Assembly (NCBI GenBank): GCA_003021045.1
Contig: PXRN01000023.1
Location: forward strand, 1-61,367
From: Halobacteriales archaeon QS_4_69_34
GTDB lineage: Archaea; Halobacteriota; Halobacteria; Halobacteriales; Halococcaceae
Length of the DNA stretch: 61,367 nucleotides
Reading direction: 5' to 3'
Of the stretch, positions 54,685 to 61,367 are shown one piece after another. The translations under genes and the position numbers were made by a program. The stretch's first letter is position 1. Each line of letters begins with the position of its first letter. The notes below the pieces were generated by a model. The model searched no databases and was not told where the DNA came from. It worked only from the letters and a program-made list of their open reading frames with translations.

Positions 54685-55134
54685 CTAATCGGGACTTCCC
54701 CGTCCTGTTTTGTAGGTCTTGTTGCCACCGTTCAACACAGCATCATTTTTGCCGGATCGTCCATCGAAGTAGCCGCCGGAGCCATCGGAGATCGTCCGAC
54801 CGTCGGTTGAATGCGGACCGGGACCGTCGACCGGGTGACTATGGCCAGCGGATACGTCCCTCAAAGCGGGCGAGCCGGCGTTCGTTCGTCGCGCAGGCTG
54901 CTCCACTCGTGAGCGCTCTGTATACCACGGCAGCGAGAGTGCGTTGAACCACTGTGAACGGGCGGGCTCGTACCGACTACTCTGCTCGCCGTCGACGAGC
55001 CAGTCGCCAGGGAGCGATACGTCGGCTCCCCAGGTGCGGGCGGCGGTGGTTTCGATCGCCTCGATGGTCACGCATAGCTCCGCGGCACGGATCACCGAGG
55101 AAAACGAGCCGGGCGAGTAGCGCCGTCGGATCAT
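54685..55134 (-). CDS. Hypothetical protein upstream of the acidic 104-residue gene
   Basis: A 149-codon frame from ATG 55134 (MIRRRYSPGSFSSVIRAAEL). The N-terminal half (CVTIEAIETTAARTWGADVS, LPGDWLVDGEQSSRYEPARS, FNALSLPWYTERS) looks protein-like; the C-terminal half is Gly/Ser/Asp-rich and low in complexity. It is less acidic than typical haloarchaeal proteins. A longer start at 55296 is possible but overlaps the promoter of the divergent DUF1931 gene. Family not recognised; moderately doubtful. Confidence 0.4.
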   Translation of the reverse strand: MIRRRYSPGSFSSVIRAAELCVTIEAIETTAARTWGADVSLPGDWLVDGEQSSRYEPARSQWFNALSLPWYTERSRVEQPARRTNAGSPALRDVSAGHSHPVDGPGPHSTDGRTISDGSGGYFDGRSGKNDAVLNGGNKTYKTGRGSPD

Positions 55135-55232
55135 CGTATGACTTGCTCTCGGAGTCCCTGATCGTCGGCGAGATCGAGGGGAGTCTCGGGCCGGGCCGAC
55201 GTCCGTATCACTTCCACCGCGTTTCGAGAGGT

Positions 55233-55238
55233 TATAAG
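55233..55238 (+). promoter_or_regulatory. TATA box of the DUF1931 gene
   Basis: TATAAG, 27-32 nt before ATG 55265. Confidence 0.55.
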
Positions 55239-55264
55239 TACCACTCGGGAGGAGTGAGGGCTGT

Positions 55265-55432
55265 ATGGCGACACTCATCGTCCAATCGGCGGTCAAGGAG
55301 CGGCTCGAAGATCAGAACGTCTCGGCGGACTTTTACGACGCACTCGACGAGGAGGTCGGCGAACTCCTCGACGACGCCGCCCGGCGAGCGGAGGACAACG
55401 ACCGCAAGACCGTCCAGTCGCGCGACCTCTGA
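55265..55432 (+). CDS. DUF1931-type small histone-fold protein
   Basis: A 55-residue protein starting MATLIVQSAVKERLEDQNVS and continuing ADFYDALDEEVGELLDDAAR, RAEDNDRKTVQSRDL. This is the short haloarchaeal form of DUF1931 with a histone-like helix-strap-helix: the AARRAEDNDRKTVQ...DL pattern is the signature. It probably binds DNA or acts as a histone-fold partner. The ORF is easily missed because it is shorter than 60 codons. A TATAAG box 27-32 nt upstream supports expression. Confidence 0.82.
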   Translation: MATLIVQSAVKERLEDQNVSADFYDALDEEVGELLDDAARRAEDNDRKTVQSRDL

Positions 55433-55605
55433 GTGGCGGTTCAGTTCGTCCTCAACGTCGACGGCGATCAGCAGGTCACGCGCCCTCGGAGACTCCGGTG
55501 GTTCAGTCCTTCGACGGGGCGTTGCCTTCGCTTTCGCCGGCGTTCCGCTGACGTGACGTCCCGGACCCGCTCTTTCTCGCGTAGTCTTGTGCTCGTGAGT
55601 GGAAT

Positions 55606-56499
55606 TCAACTGGCGGAGTCGGTAGGCCCGGAGCGGTTCACCGTAGAGCTGTTGGTCCCGGAGCGGTTCAGTGCTGTCCCCACCCAGCTGGGACGCTCGA
55701 CTGCCACGTCGCCTGCCTGTTGAAGGACGTAGCGCAGTTCGTAGCGCGCTTCGCGCTCGCCGATGGTGTAGTTCGCCACGGCTTCGAGCGACCGGAGCCG
55801 TCCCTCGCCGTCGAGGACGAGCGTCGACTCGTAGCCCGAGACGTTCGTCGCGTTCGCTGGCAGCAGTAGTGAGGCGTTGGTGAGCGTCCGTGTTTGAAGG
55901 GTGATGCGTCGTTCGTCGCCGCTTCCGTTGACGGCTGTGAGGGTGTAATTCCCGGCCGCGACGGTGGTGCCGAGGAGGCCCACGCTCGTCAGTCTCGTAG
56001 TCGGCCGGCCTGAGCTACGCTGGTAGCGCGTCCTGTTGCCGACCTGCGCGCGAACGAGCGCGGTGCTCCCGTTCGACCAGAAATCGTAGGCCGTGCGCTG
56101 TCCGCCTAGAACGACCCGGGAGCGATACGTCTCGGCTCCGGCGGCTGCGACGACCCGCTGGCTCTGATCGAACGCTACCGTCCTATTGGCTTGGACGCCG
56201 GTTCCGTTCCGCCGGACGACCGTCTCGAAGCCCGATTCGACGAGCGCCGCCTGGTGGGCTTGGAGGAGTGCCGTCGTGTTCTCGATGCCCGACTCGTTCA
56301 CTCCGGGTGGGAGGTCCCCGGACGTAGCGGCTGCGTTCGCACTGACTGTACTGGTGGTCGACGAACCGTCGGTGTTCGGTGGGCTCGCGCCGCTGCTATC
56401 GATGGTAGTCGCGTTCGTTCCGCCCGAGCCCGAGGGTCCTCCACAGCCGGCAAGCACGAGGAGAGCGACCAGTGCCAGCGTGCCGAGCGTGCGCTGCAT
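55606..56499 (-). CDS. Secreted lipoprotein, DUF7537-like
   Basis: A 297-residue lipoprotein: MQRTLGTLALVALLVLAGCG (signal peptide, lipobox LAGC), a Ser/Thr/Ala linker, then beta-rich repeats in the style of haloarchaeal outer-face lipoproteins (ETVVRRNGTGVQANRTVAFD, RSRVVLGGQRTAYDFWSNGS, RITLQTRTLTNASLLLPANA, VSGYESTLVLDGEGRLRSLE, VANYTIGEREARYELRYVLQ). Many NxS/T sequons suggest N-glycosylation. I recall similar proteins as DUF7537; function unknown. Confidence 0.78.
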   Translation of the reverse strand: MQRTLGTLALVALLVLAGCGGPSGSGGTNATTIDSSGASPPNTDGSSTTSTVSANAAATSGDLPPGVNESGIENTTALLQAHQAALVESGFETVVRRNGTGVQANRTVAFDQSQRVVAAAGAETYRSRVVLGGQRTAYDFWSNGSTALVRAQVGNRTRYQRSSGRPTTRLTSVGLLGTTVAAGNYTLTAVNGSGDERRITLQTRTLTNASLLLPANATNVSGYESTLVLDGEGRLRSLEAVANYTIGEREARYELRYVLQQAGDVAVERPSWVGTALNRSGTNSSTVNRSGPTDSAS

Positions 56500-56665
56500 A
56501 CCGCACGCGCAGCCGGCCCCGGGAAAAAGACATGTATTTCGCCGCGTTGGCCGACCGTTCGGATCGAACCGGGTGAAAACCCTCTCGGATGGCAGTACTA
56601 CAGCCGATGATCAGGGCCAGCGGACTGCCGGGCTATCAGGCAACGACACCGGCATATCGATCCCC

Positions 56666-56670
56666 TTTAA
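56666..56670 (+). promoter_or_regulatory. TATA element of the truncated MC1 gene
   Basis: TTTAA in CCTTTAACCG, 24-28 nt before ATG 56694; the promoter is intact although the gene is truncated. Confidence 0.5.
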
Positions 56671-56693
56671 CCGTCCGCACGGAGGGGAAAATC

Positions 56694-56872
56694 ATGGCAC
56701 GCGACGCGGACGGGAAGCGGAACTTCGCGCTGCGGGAGTCGAGCGGCGAGACGAGCGTCTTTTCGGGGCGCGCCCGACGCACCGAGCTCCGGCTGCGCGA
56801 GAAGGGGACCGAGAAGGTCCACATCTACGAGGGGTGGGCGTGGGAGGAGGTGTCGACGAACAGCAACTGGAG
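56694..56872 (+). pseudogene. Non-histone chromosomal protein MC1, internally deleted and 3'-truncated
   Basis: From ATG 56694 the frame reads MARDADGKRNFALRESSGET and SVFSGRARRTELRLREKGTE, then KVHIYEGWAWEEV. This is the start and middle of haloarchaeal MC1, a DNA-bending protein. Between SVFSG and TELRLREKG about 20-25 residues present in homologues (with the PRQAALKAA block) are missing, and the sequence after EGWAWEE diverges before reaching the C-terminal PDW/SK region. The frame runs on into the antisense of the adjacent reductase gene. Both changes probably destroy function. Confidence 0.65.
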
Positions 56873-58248
56873 CTACGGCGGCTCGTGGACGCCGCCGGCG
56901 GCCGAGTTGATGACCTCCGGAAGCGTCGGATGGATGTGGATCGTGTCCGCCACGTCCTCGGCGGTCGCGCCGAGCGTGATCGCCAGTACGAGTTCGTGGA
57001 CGATGTCCGCTCCCTGTTCGCCGACGACGTGTGTGCCGAGGAGCTCCCCGGTTTCGGCCTCCGAGACGAGTTTCACGAACCCTTCGGTTTCACCCAGCGC
57101 TTTCGGTTTCCCCTGTTCGGCGTAGTCGCTCCGACCGACCGCCATGTCGTGTCCCTGCTCTTCTGCTTCCCGTTCAGTGAGACCGACGCGGCCGACCTGC
57201 GGATCGGTGAACACCGCGTGGGGAACGACCCGCTCGGTGGCGTCGATCTCTTCGCCGTGGACGAGGTGACGGTACAGAAGGTCGGCGTCGTCGCGGGCCG
57301 AGTGCGTGAACATCGGCGGGCCGGAGACGTCCCCGACCGCATAGACCGAGTCGGCCGTGGTCCGGAACTGATCGTCGACCTCGACGAAACCCCGGTCGTC
57401 GAGCGCCACGCCAGCGTCTTTGATGCCGATACCGTCGTGTTCGCCCGTCGTCCTGCGGCGACGAGGACGTGTGAGACCTCGATGCCGTCCGCATCGCCGG
57501 AGGTCGCTCGTACGCCACTCGATGTGGATTCGAGCGCTTCGACGGCCGTCCCGGTTTGCACGTCGATGCCTTCGACCTCGAAGGCGTCCTCGATCACGTC
57601 GCTCACGTCGGGGTCCTCCGCGGGAAGCAGCCGGTCGCCGCGCTGGAAAACCGTCACGTCGGCTCCGAACCGCGCGTACATCTGGGCGAACTCGCATCCA
57701 ACGTAGCCACCGCCGACGACCGCAAGGTGCTCCGGAACGTCGCTCGCTTCGAGCGCACTCGTGCTGTCGAGCGTGTCCACCTCGTCGAGGCCGTCGATCG
57801 GCGGTTCGACCGGGCGCGCACCCGTGTTGAGTACGATCCGGTCGGCCGTCAGCGTACGGTCGCCCGCCGCGAGTTCGGTAGCGGACTCGAAGACGCCGCG
57901 ACCTTCGATCAGGTCGAGCTCGTCCGCGTCCTCGACGTTCGAGTAAGCGCCCTCGCGGATGCTCTCGACGACGCGTTGCTGGCGCTCGACGACGGCTTCC
58001 ATGTCCGTCCCGATCTCGCCGTCGATCGTGACCCCGAACTCGTCGGCGCGGCGGGCGAGGTGGGCGACCTCCGCGCTGCGGATCATCGTCTTCGTCGGGA
58101 TACACCCCCGGTTCAGGCAGGTGCCACCGAGGAGGTCCCGTTCGACGAGTGCCGTTTCGAGCCCGTGGTGCGCGCTCTTGAGCGCGACCGGAAGGCCGGA
58201 CATTCCGCCGCCGAGAACGATCAGGTCGTAGGTATTGGTGTCGGTCAT
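56873..58248 (-). pseudogene. Pyridine-nucleotide-disulfide oxidoreductase (mercuric reductase/lipoamide dehydrogenase-like), one frameshift
   Basis: From ATG 58248 (MTDTNTYDLIVLGGGMSGLP) the frame has the FAD motif, the redox-active pair GGTCLNRGCIPTKTMIR, the NAD motif LAVVGGGYVGCEFAQMYARF and VLVAAGRR. At about 57435 (a lost G in ACACGACGG) it shifts; the continuation GIGIKDAGVALDDRGFVEVD, VYAVGDVSGPPMFTHSARDD, DPQVGRVGLTEREAEEQGHD and ITLGATAEDVADTIHIHPTL is in another frame to the stop at 56873. One base restores ~459 residues. It lacks the C-terminal CC pair of MerA. It lies 13 nt downstream of merA on the same strand. Confidence 0.75.
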
Positions 58249-58261
58249 TGGAGTTGTCCCG

Positions 58262-59725
58262 TTACTCGACACAGCAGCTCATCGTCTGGGTATCCCGTCG
58301 GAACGCCTGGCAGGCGTGTTTGAACGCCTCGGAGAACGTCGGGAACGGGTGGATCGTGTCGATGACGTCGTCGACGGTCAGGTCGAACTTCACCGCGAGC
58401 GTCGCCTCGGGGATCACGTCCGCTGCTCGTGGGCCGACCGTGTGGACGCCGACGATCTCGTCGGTCTCGTGGTGTTTGACCACCTGAAGCAATCCCCGGG
58501 TGTCCTCGACGGCCCTCGCTTTCGGAACGTCCGCCATATCGACTGTCCGACACGAACAGGTGCCGTGCTCGTCCATATACTCGCCCTCGGTCGTGCCTAC
58601 GGCGGCGATCTCGGGGCTTGTGAATACTACCTTCGGCACCGCGTCGTAGTCGATGGTCCGCCCCTCGTTCCCGAAGGCGTTCTTCACGGCGTGGTTCCCC
58701 TCCTTGGCGGCCACGGTTTCGAGTTCTGGCTCGCCGATGACGTCCCCTGCCGCGTACACGTCGGGGTTCGCCGTCCGGAACTGCTCGTCGACGACCACGG
58801 CACCGGAGTCGTCCGTTTCGACGCCGATCGCGTCGAGGCCGATCCCGTTGCTGTTCGGTCGGACGCCCGTCGCGACGAACAGCGCCTCGGCGGTGAACTC
58901 GCGGCGGTCGCCATCGACCGCCTCCTCGACGGCCACGCCCGTTTCGACGGCTCGAAGCCCGCCGTCCGCGGCGACGTCGTCGAGTTCTCGAACGCGCTGG
59001 ATGTCGGTACCAGTGACGACCTCGATGCCCTCCTCGCGGAAGCACCGCTGTATCTCGCGGCCGAGCTGGCCCTCCATGCCCGAGAGCACACGATCGGAGC
59101 GTTGGAGGACCGTCACGCTGACGCCGGCGTGGTGGAGGATCTGGCCCCACTCCAGGGCGACGTAGCCCCCGCCGAGCACGACGATGCTCTCGGGGAGGTC
59201 GCGGCATTCGAGAATGGACTCGCTGGTCTCGTAGTCCACCTCGTCTAGCCCGTCGATGGGAGCGGCCCACGGCGAGCTCCCGGTGGCGACGAGCGCTTTC
59301 TCGCCGGTGATCCGCGCGCCCTCGTCCTCGCCGTCGACGACCTCGATGGTCGCGCCCTCGAGGAACCGTCCACGCCCCTCGAAGACGTCCGTGTCGAAGC
59401 GCTCGGCCACGTCGACGTAGTTCCCCCGGCGAAGCTGGCTCACGAGCTCGTCCTTCTCGTCGAGGGCGGTCGACCAGTCGATCGTCGGCTCGCTCTCGTA
59501 CCGGACGGCACCGAACGGGTTTCGAGAGGGTTCGAACGCGGTCTTGCCGACTTCGAGCAGGTGCTTGCTCGGAACGCAGCCGACGTTCACGCAGGTGCCG
59601 CCGAGGGGGAGGCCCGCGTTCACGATCGCCGTGGTGAGTCCGCGCTCGCTGGCCTCGGCGATCGCGGCGAACGCGGCTGCCCCGCCGCCGAGGATCACGA
59701 GATCGTAGTCGTCTTCAGAACTCAT
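58262..59725 (-). CDS. merA: Mercuric reductase MerA
   Basis: A 487-residue Hg(II) reductase using NADPH and FAD. FAD motif YDLVILGGGAAAFAAIAEA; redox-active Cys pair in GGTCVNVGCVPSKHLLEVG; NAD motif VVLGGGYVALEWGQILHHAG; second FAD motif VYAAGDVIGEPELETVAA; dimer-interface TIHPFPTFSEAFKHACQAF; and the MerA-specific C-terminal vicinal cysteines in TMSCCVE. There is no N-terminal HMA domain, which is common in archaeal forms. It is divergent from an ArsR-type regulator with a 120-bp shared promoter region. Confidence 0.94.
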   Translation of the reverse strand: MSSEDDYDLVILGGGAAAFAAIAEASERGLTTAIVNAGLPLGGTCVNVGCVPSKHLLEVGKTAFEPSRNPFGAVRYESEPTIDWSTALDEKDELVSQLRRGNYVDVAERFDTDVFEGRGRFLEGATIEVVDGEDEGARITGEKALVATGSSPWAAPIDGLDEVDYETSESILECRDLPESIVVLGGGYVALEWGQILHHAGVSVTVLQRSDRVLSGMEGQLGREIQRCFREEGIEVVTGTDIQRVRELDDVAADGGLRAVETGVAVEEAVDGDRREFTAEALFVATGVRPNSNGIGLDAIGVETDDSGAVVVDEQFRTANPDVYAAGDVIGEPELETVAAKEGNHAVKNAFGNEGRTIDYDAVPKVVFTSPEIAAVGTTEGEYMDEHGTCSCRTVDMADVPKARAVEDTRGLLQVVKHHETDEIVGVHTVGPRAADVIPEATLAVKFDLTVDDVIDTIHPFPTFSEAFKHACQAFRRDTQTMSCCVE

Positions 59726-59845
59726 TTCGATACTCGTTTTGTAGTTAGAGAGTGTTATTCTTTCGATTCAACTCACGACCGTTGAGTCTCGTATACTGCC
59801 TTCAGTCCACAAGCTATATACACTAACGGACAAACGACTATCGTA
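59726..59845. promoter_or_regulatory. Divergent mer promoter region with a dyad
   Basis: The region holds TATATA (59815-59820) for the regulator, 26-31 nt before its ATG, and an AT-rich GAATAACA element on the reverse strand (59752-59759), 27-34 nt before merA. Between the two is the dyad TCAAC-8-GTTGA (59768-59785), a candidate operator for the ArsR-type repressor. Confidence 0.5.
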
Positions 59846-60199
59846 ATGAGTATCCAACTCCTACAATCGAACCAGGACGTGAACGATGCGCGGGCGAACA
59901 TCTTTCGGGCGCTCGGCGATCCGACCCGGCTCCGGATCTTCCAGACGCTCGTCGAGGCCGGCGAGCCGCTGAACGTGACCGAACTCTGCGAGCAGGCGGA
60001 CTGTGAACCCAACCTCGCTTCCCACCATCTCCAGTGTCTGAAGAACTGCCAGCTCGTCGACGCCGAGCGCGATGGCCGCAAGCGCTTCTACGCGGTGAGC
60101 CGCCCCGAAGCCGTCGAGATGGTCGGGCTCGCCGACGACTGCATCCGCCGGAACATCGAGAGCGTCCTCGGGTGTGAGATCGTCGCCGACGATGAGTGA
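59846..60199 (+). CDS. ArsR/SmtB-family regulator of the mer locus
   Basis: A 117-residue winged-helix metal sensor: NIFRALGDPTRLRIFQTLVE, LNVTELCEQADCEPNLASHH, LQCLKNCQLVDAERDGRKRF, YAVSRPEAVEMVG, then CIRRNIESVLGCE. Cysteines in the recognition helix region (LCEQADCEPN) and in the C-terminus are potential Hg(II) ligands, as in ArsR-type mercury repressors of haloarchaea. It starts a three-gene plus-strand run with the MerF-like gene (8-nt overlap), divergent from merA, so it is the probable repressor of both. Confidence 0.85.
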   Translation: MSIQLLQSNQDVNDARANIFRALGDPTRLRIFQTLVEAGEPLNVTELCEQADCEPNLASHHLQCLKNCQLVDAERDGRKRFYAVSRPEAVEMVGLADDCIRRNIESVLGCEIVADDE

Positions 60200-60419
60200 G
60201 AAGGAATCGTCGCTACTGACGTACGCCGGGCTCGGTGGCGTCGTCGCGTGCTGTCTCGCCCTCGAACTGCTCGGCGGAGCAGCGATCCTCGGTGGCGTCG
60301 CTGCGGTAGTCGGACTCTCGACCGGGCTGACGTACCTCGCAGTGGTCGGCGTCGCGGGCGTACTCACCGCCTTCCTTGCGCTCAGCTATCGACAGTGTCG
60401 GGGTGTGAGTCATGCCTGA
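60192..60419 (+). CDS. MerF-like small membrane protein, candidate mercury transporter
   Basis: A 75-residue protein with two hydrophobic helices: LLTYAGLGGVVACCLALELL, with vicinal cysteines in the first helix, and TGLTYLAVVGVAGVLTAFLA, then a short tail YRQCRGVSHA with one more Cys. This matches the MerF/MerT topology (CC pair in TM1 and further Cys in the cytosolic end) that moves Hg(II) to reductase. The start ATG 60192 overlaps the regulator's stop by 8 nt. Sequence identity to MerF is not obvious, so the transport role is inferred from topology and context. Confidence 0.55.
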   Translation: MSEKESSLLTYAGLGGVVACCLALELLGGAAILGGVAAVVGLSTGLTYLAVVGVAGVLTAFLALSYRQCRGVSHA

Positions 60420-60463
60420 GACTGGTGGCGAATCGAGATGGGACTGCTCGTGGTTGGATCCGT

Positions 60464-60768
60464 ATGCTCGTGATTCACGCGGCGTTTCCGGTCGAGCCGA
60501 ACAGCCGCGAGGACGCACTCGAACTGACCCGGGAACTTGCCGAACACTCCCGGGCGGAGGACGGCACTATCGACTACCGGGTGACGACCGATGTCGAGGA
60601 GGAAACCGTGTTCCGGTTTTTCGAGCGCTACGAGGACGAGGCCGCATTCGGCGCACACGCCGAAACCGACCACTTCAGGAGTTCGCGGCTGCGCTCCCGG
60701 ACCTGCTGGCCGGCGAGCCCGAGATCACCCGGTACGACGTCGACACGGCGTCCGCCGTCGAGCTCTGA
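60464..60768 (+). pseudogene. Antibiotic-biosynthesis monooxygenase (ABM) domain, single frameshift
   Basis: From ATG 60464 the frame reads MLVIHAAFPVEPNSREDALE, AEDGTIDYRVTTDVEEETVF and YEDEAAFGAHAETDHF, a ferredoxin-like ABM fold. Just after AETDHF (near 60675, TTCAGG for TTCCAGG) the frame shifts; EFAAALPDLLAGEPEITRYD and VDTASAVEL continue in the next frame to TGA 60766. One C would restore 101 residues. It follows the MerF-like gene by 44 nt and may belong to the mer transcript. Confidence 0.65.
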
Positions 60769-60946
60769 GACGATTGTCGACAGCGGGCAGTCGTGGTTTC
60801 GGGCCGTCGTCTCTGTGGCAGTTCGCCGGGCGGGTGCTCCGGCGTGGCGGTGTTCGGTCCGACCTTCCCGAACGATGATCGTGATTGTGGCGCCCGCACA
60901 CGTTCTCCAACGACGTTTACGTCGACGGCTCCTACCCGGCTTCGCA

Positions 60947-61303
60947 ATGGCGAAAGCAGCAATCGTCGTTCTCGCCGGCAACGAATCGCACGCCGACTAC
61001 GGTCGCATCGTGAACGCCCTCGAAGCCGCAAAGGAGTTCGTCGAGACCGAAGGTGACGAGGTCGAGTTCGTCTTCGACGGGGCCGGGACGCAGTGGGTGC
61101 CCGAACTGGAAGACGAGGACAGCGACTACCACGACCTCTATCAGGCCGTCCGCGAGGAGGTTTCGGTCTGTGATTTCTGTGCCAGCGCCTTCGAGGTGGG
61201 CCAGGCCGTCGACGAGGCCGGACTGGAGCGGTTGGACGAGTACGACGGCCACCCCAGCATGCGGTCGCTCGTCGACGACGACTACCAGATACTCACGTTC
61301 TGA
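60947..61303 (+). CDS. DsrE/DsrF-like family protein
   Basis: A 118-residue protein with a DsrE-like fold: MAKAAIVVLAGNESHADYGR, IVNALEAAKEFVETEGDEVE, FVFDGAGTQWVPELEDED, then SVCDFCASAFEVGQAVDEAG with a CxxC pair and a SLVDDDYQILTF end. The family handles sulfur relay or redox sensing. ATG 60947 is supported by a TTTACG element ~30 nt upstream. It is the last gene before the right edge; position beside the mer locus may be functional but is not proven. Confidence 0.8.
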   Translation: MAKAAIVVLAGNESHADYGRIVNALEAAKEFVETEGDEVEFVFDGAGTQWVPELEDEDSDYHDLYQAVREEVSVCDFCASAFEVGQAVDEAGLERLDEYDGHPSMRSLVDDDYQILTF

Positions 61304-61367
61304 TCCGCGCTCGACGACCGTTTCGGGCGCACCCGGCGGCCCAGGATGGCCGTCGGTCGCGGCCAGT

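Overview
The window is GC-rich haloarchaeal chromosome. The evidence is acidic proteomes with strongly G/C-ending codons, archaeal information-processing genes (SRP54, FtsY, prefoldin alpha, PAN, pelota, RadB, FAU-1, a DUF1931-type histone-fold protein, an MC1 remnant), Tat-type lipoproteins, and TATA elements placed 24-32 nt before start codons, which is the leaderless pattern. I cannot fix the genus. No rRNA, tRNA, CRISPR array or intact transposase was found.

Layout. 1-16 kb: a two-component sodium:solute symporter, a HAD phosphatase, RadB, methylmalonyl-CoA mutase large subunit and epimerase, an NDH-2-like oxidoreductase, a winged-helix regulator, inositol monophosphatase, Nudix, MutY, an FMN reductase and a sulfite-oxidase-type enzyme. 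16-31 kb: a DHH/RecJ-like protein with S1 and OB folds, a copper module (CopA plus an Lrp-TRASH regulator), and the protein-targeting cluster pfdA-ftsY-srp54, interrupted by an amber-broken TIM-barrel gene and a HTH/PemK-like pair whose toxin is frameshifted. 30-45 kb: PepF, PAN, ROK glucokinase, two secreted lipoproteins, FAU-1, a NOG1-type GTPase, an RNase Z-like hydrolase and a dockerin-bearing Hvo_1808-like surface protein. 45-49 kb: two tandem CNNM/CBS transporter-like genes, both split at the same CBS junction, then pelota. 49-52 kb: four consecutive broken genes (PIN toxin, GAF, alpha/beta hydrolase, old yellow enzyme). 52-56 kb: accessory small genes. 56-61 kb: a mercury-resistance locus (merA, ArsR-type regulator, MerF-like membrane protein) mixed with a broken flavoprotein reductase, a broken ABM monooxygenase and a truncated MC1 gene.

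The main unexplained signals are a dispersed non-coding repeat found four times in long intergenic gaps, a 107-bp MITE inserted at a stop codon, a 16-bp inverted repeat overlapping the glucokinase TATA box (that box shares a 14-nt promoter block with methylmalonyl-CoA mutase), the twin out-of-frame splits in the CNNM paralogues, and a concentration of disrupted genes after 49 kb while most of 3.6-45 kb is intact. A local sequencing-error explanation for the single-base breaks cannot be excluded from sequence alone; the multi-break genes and the deletions are hard to explain that way.
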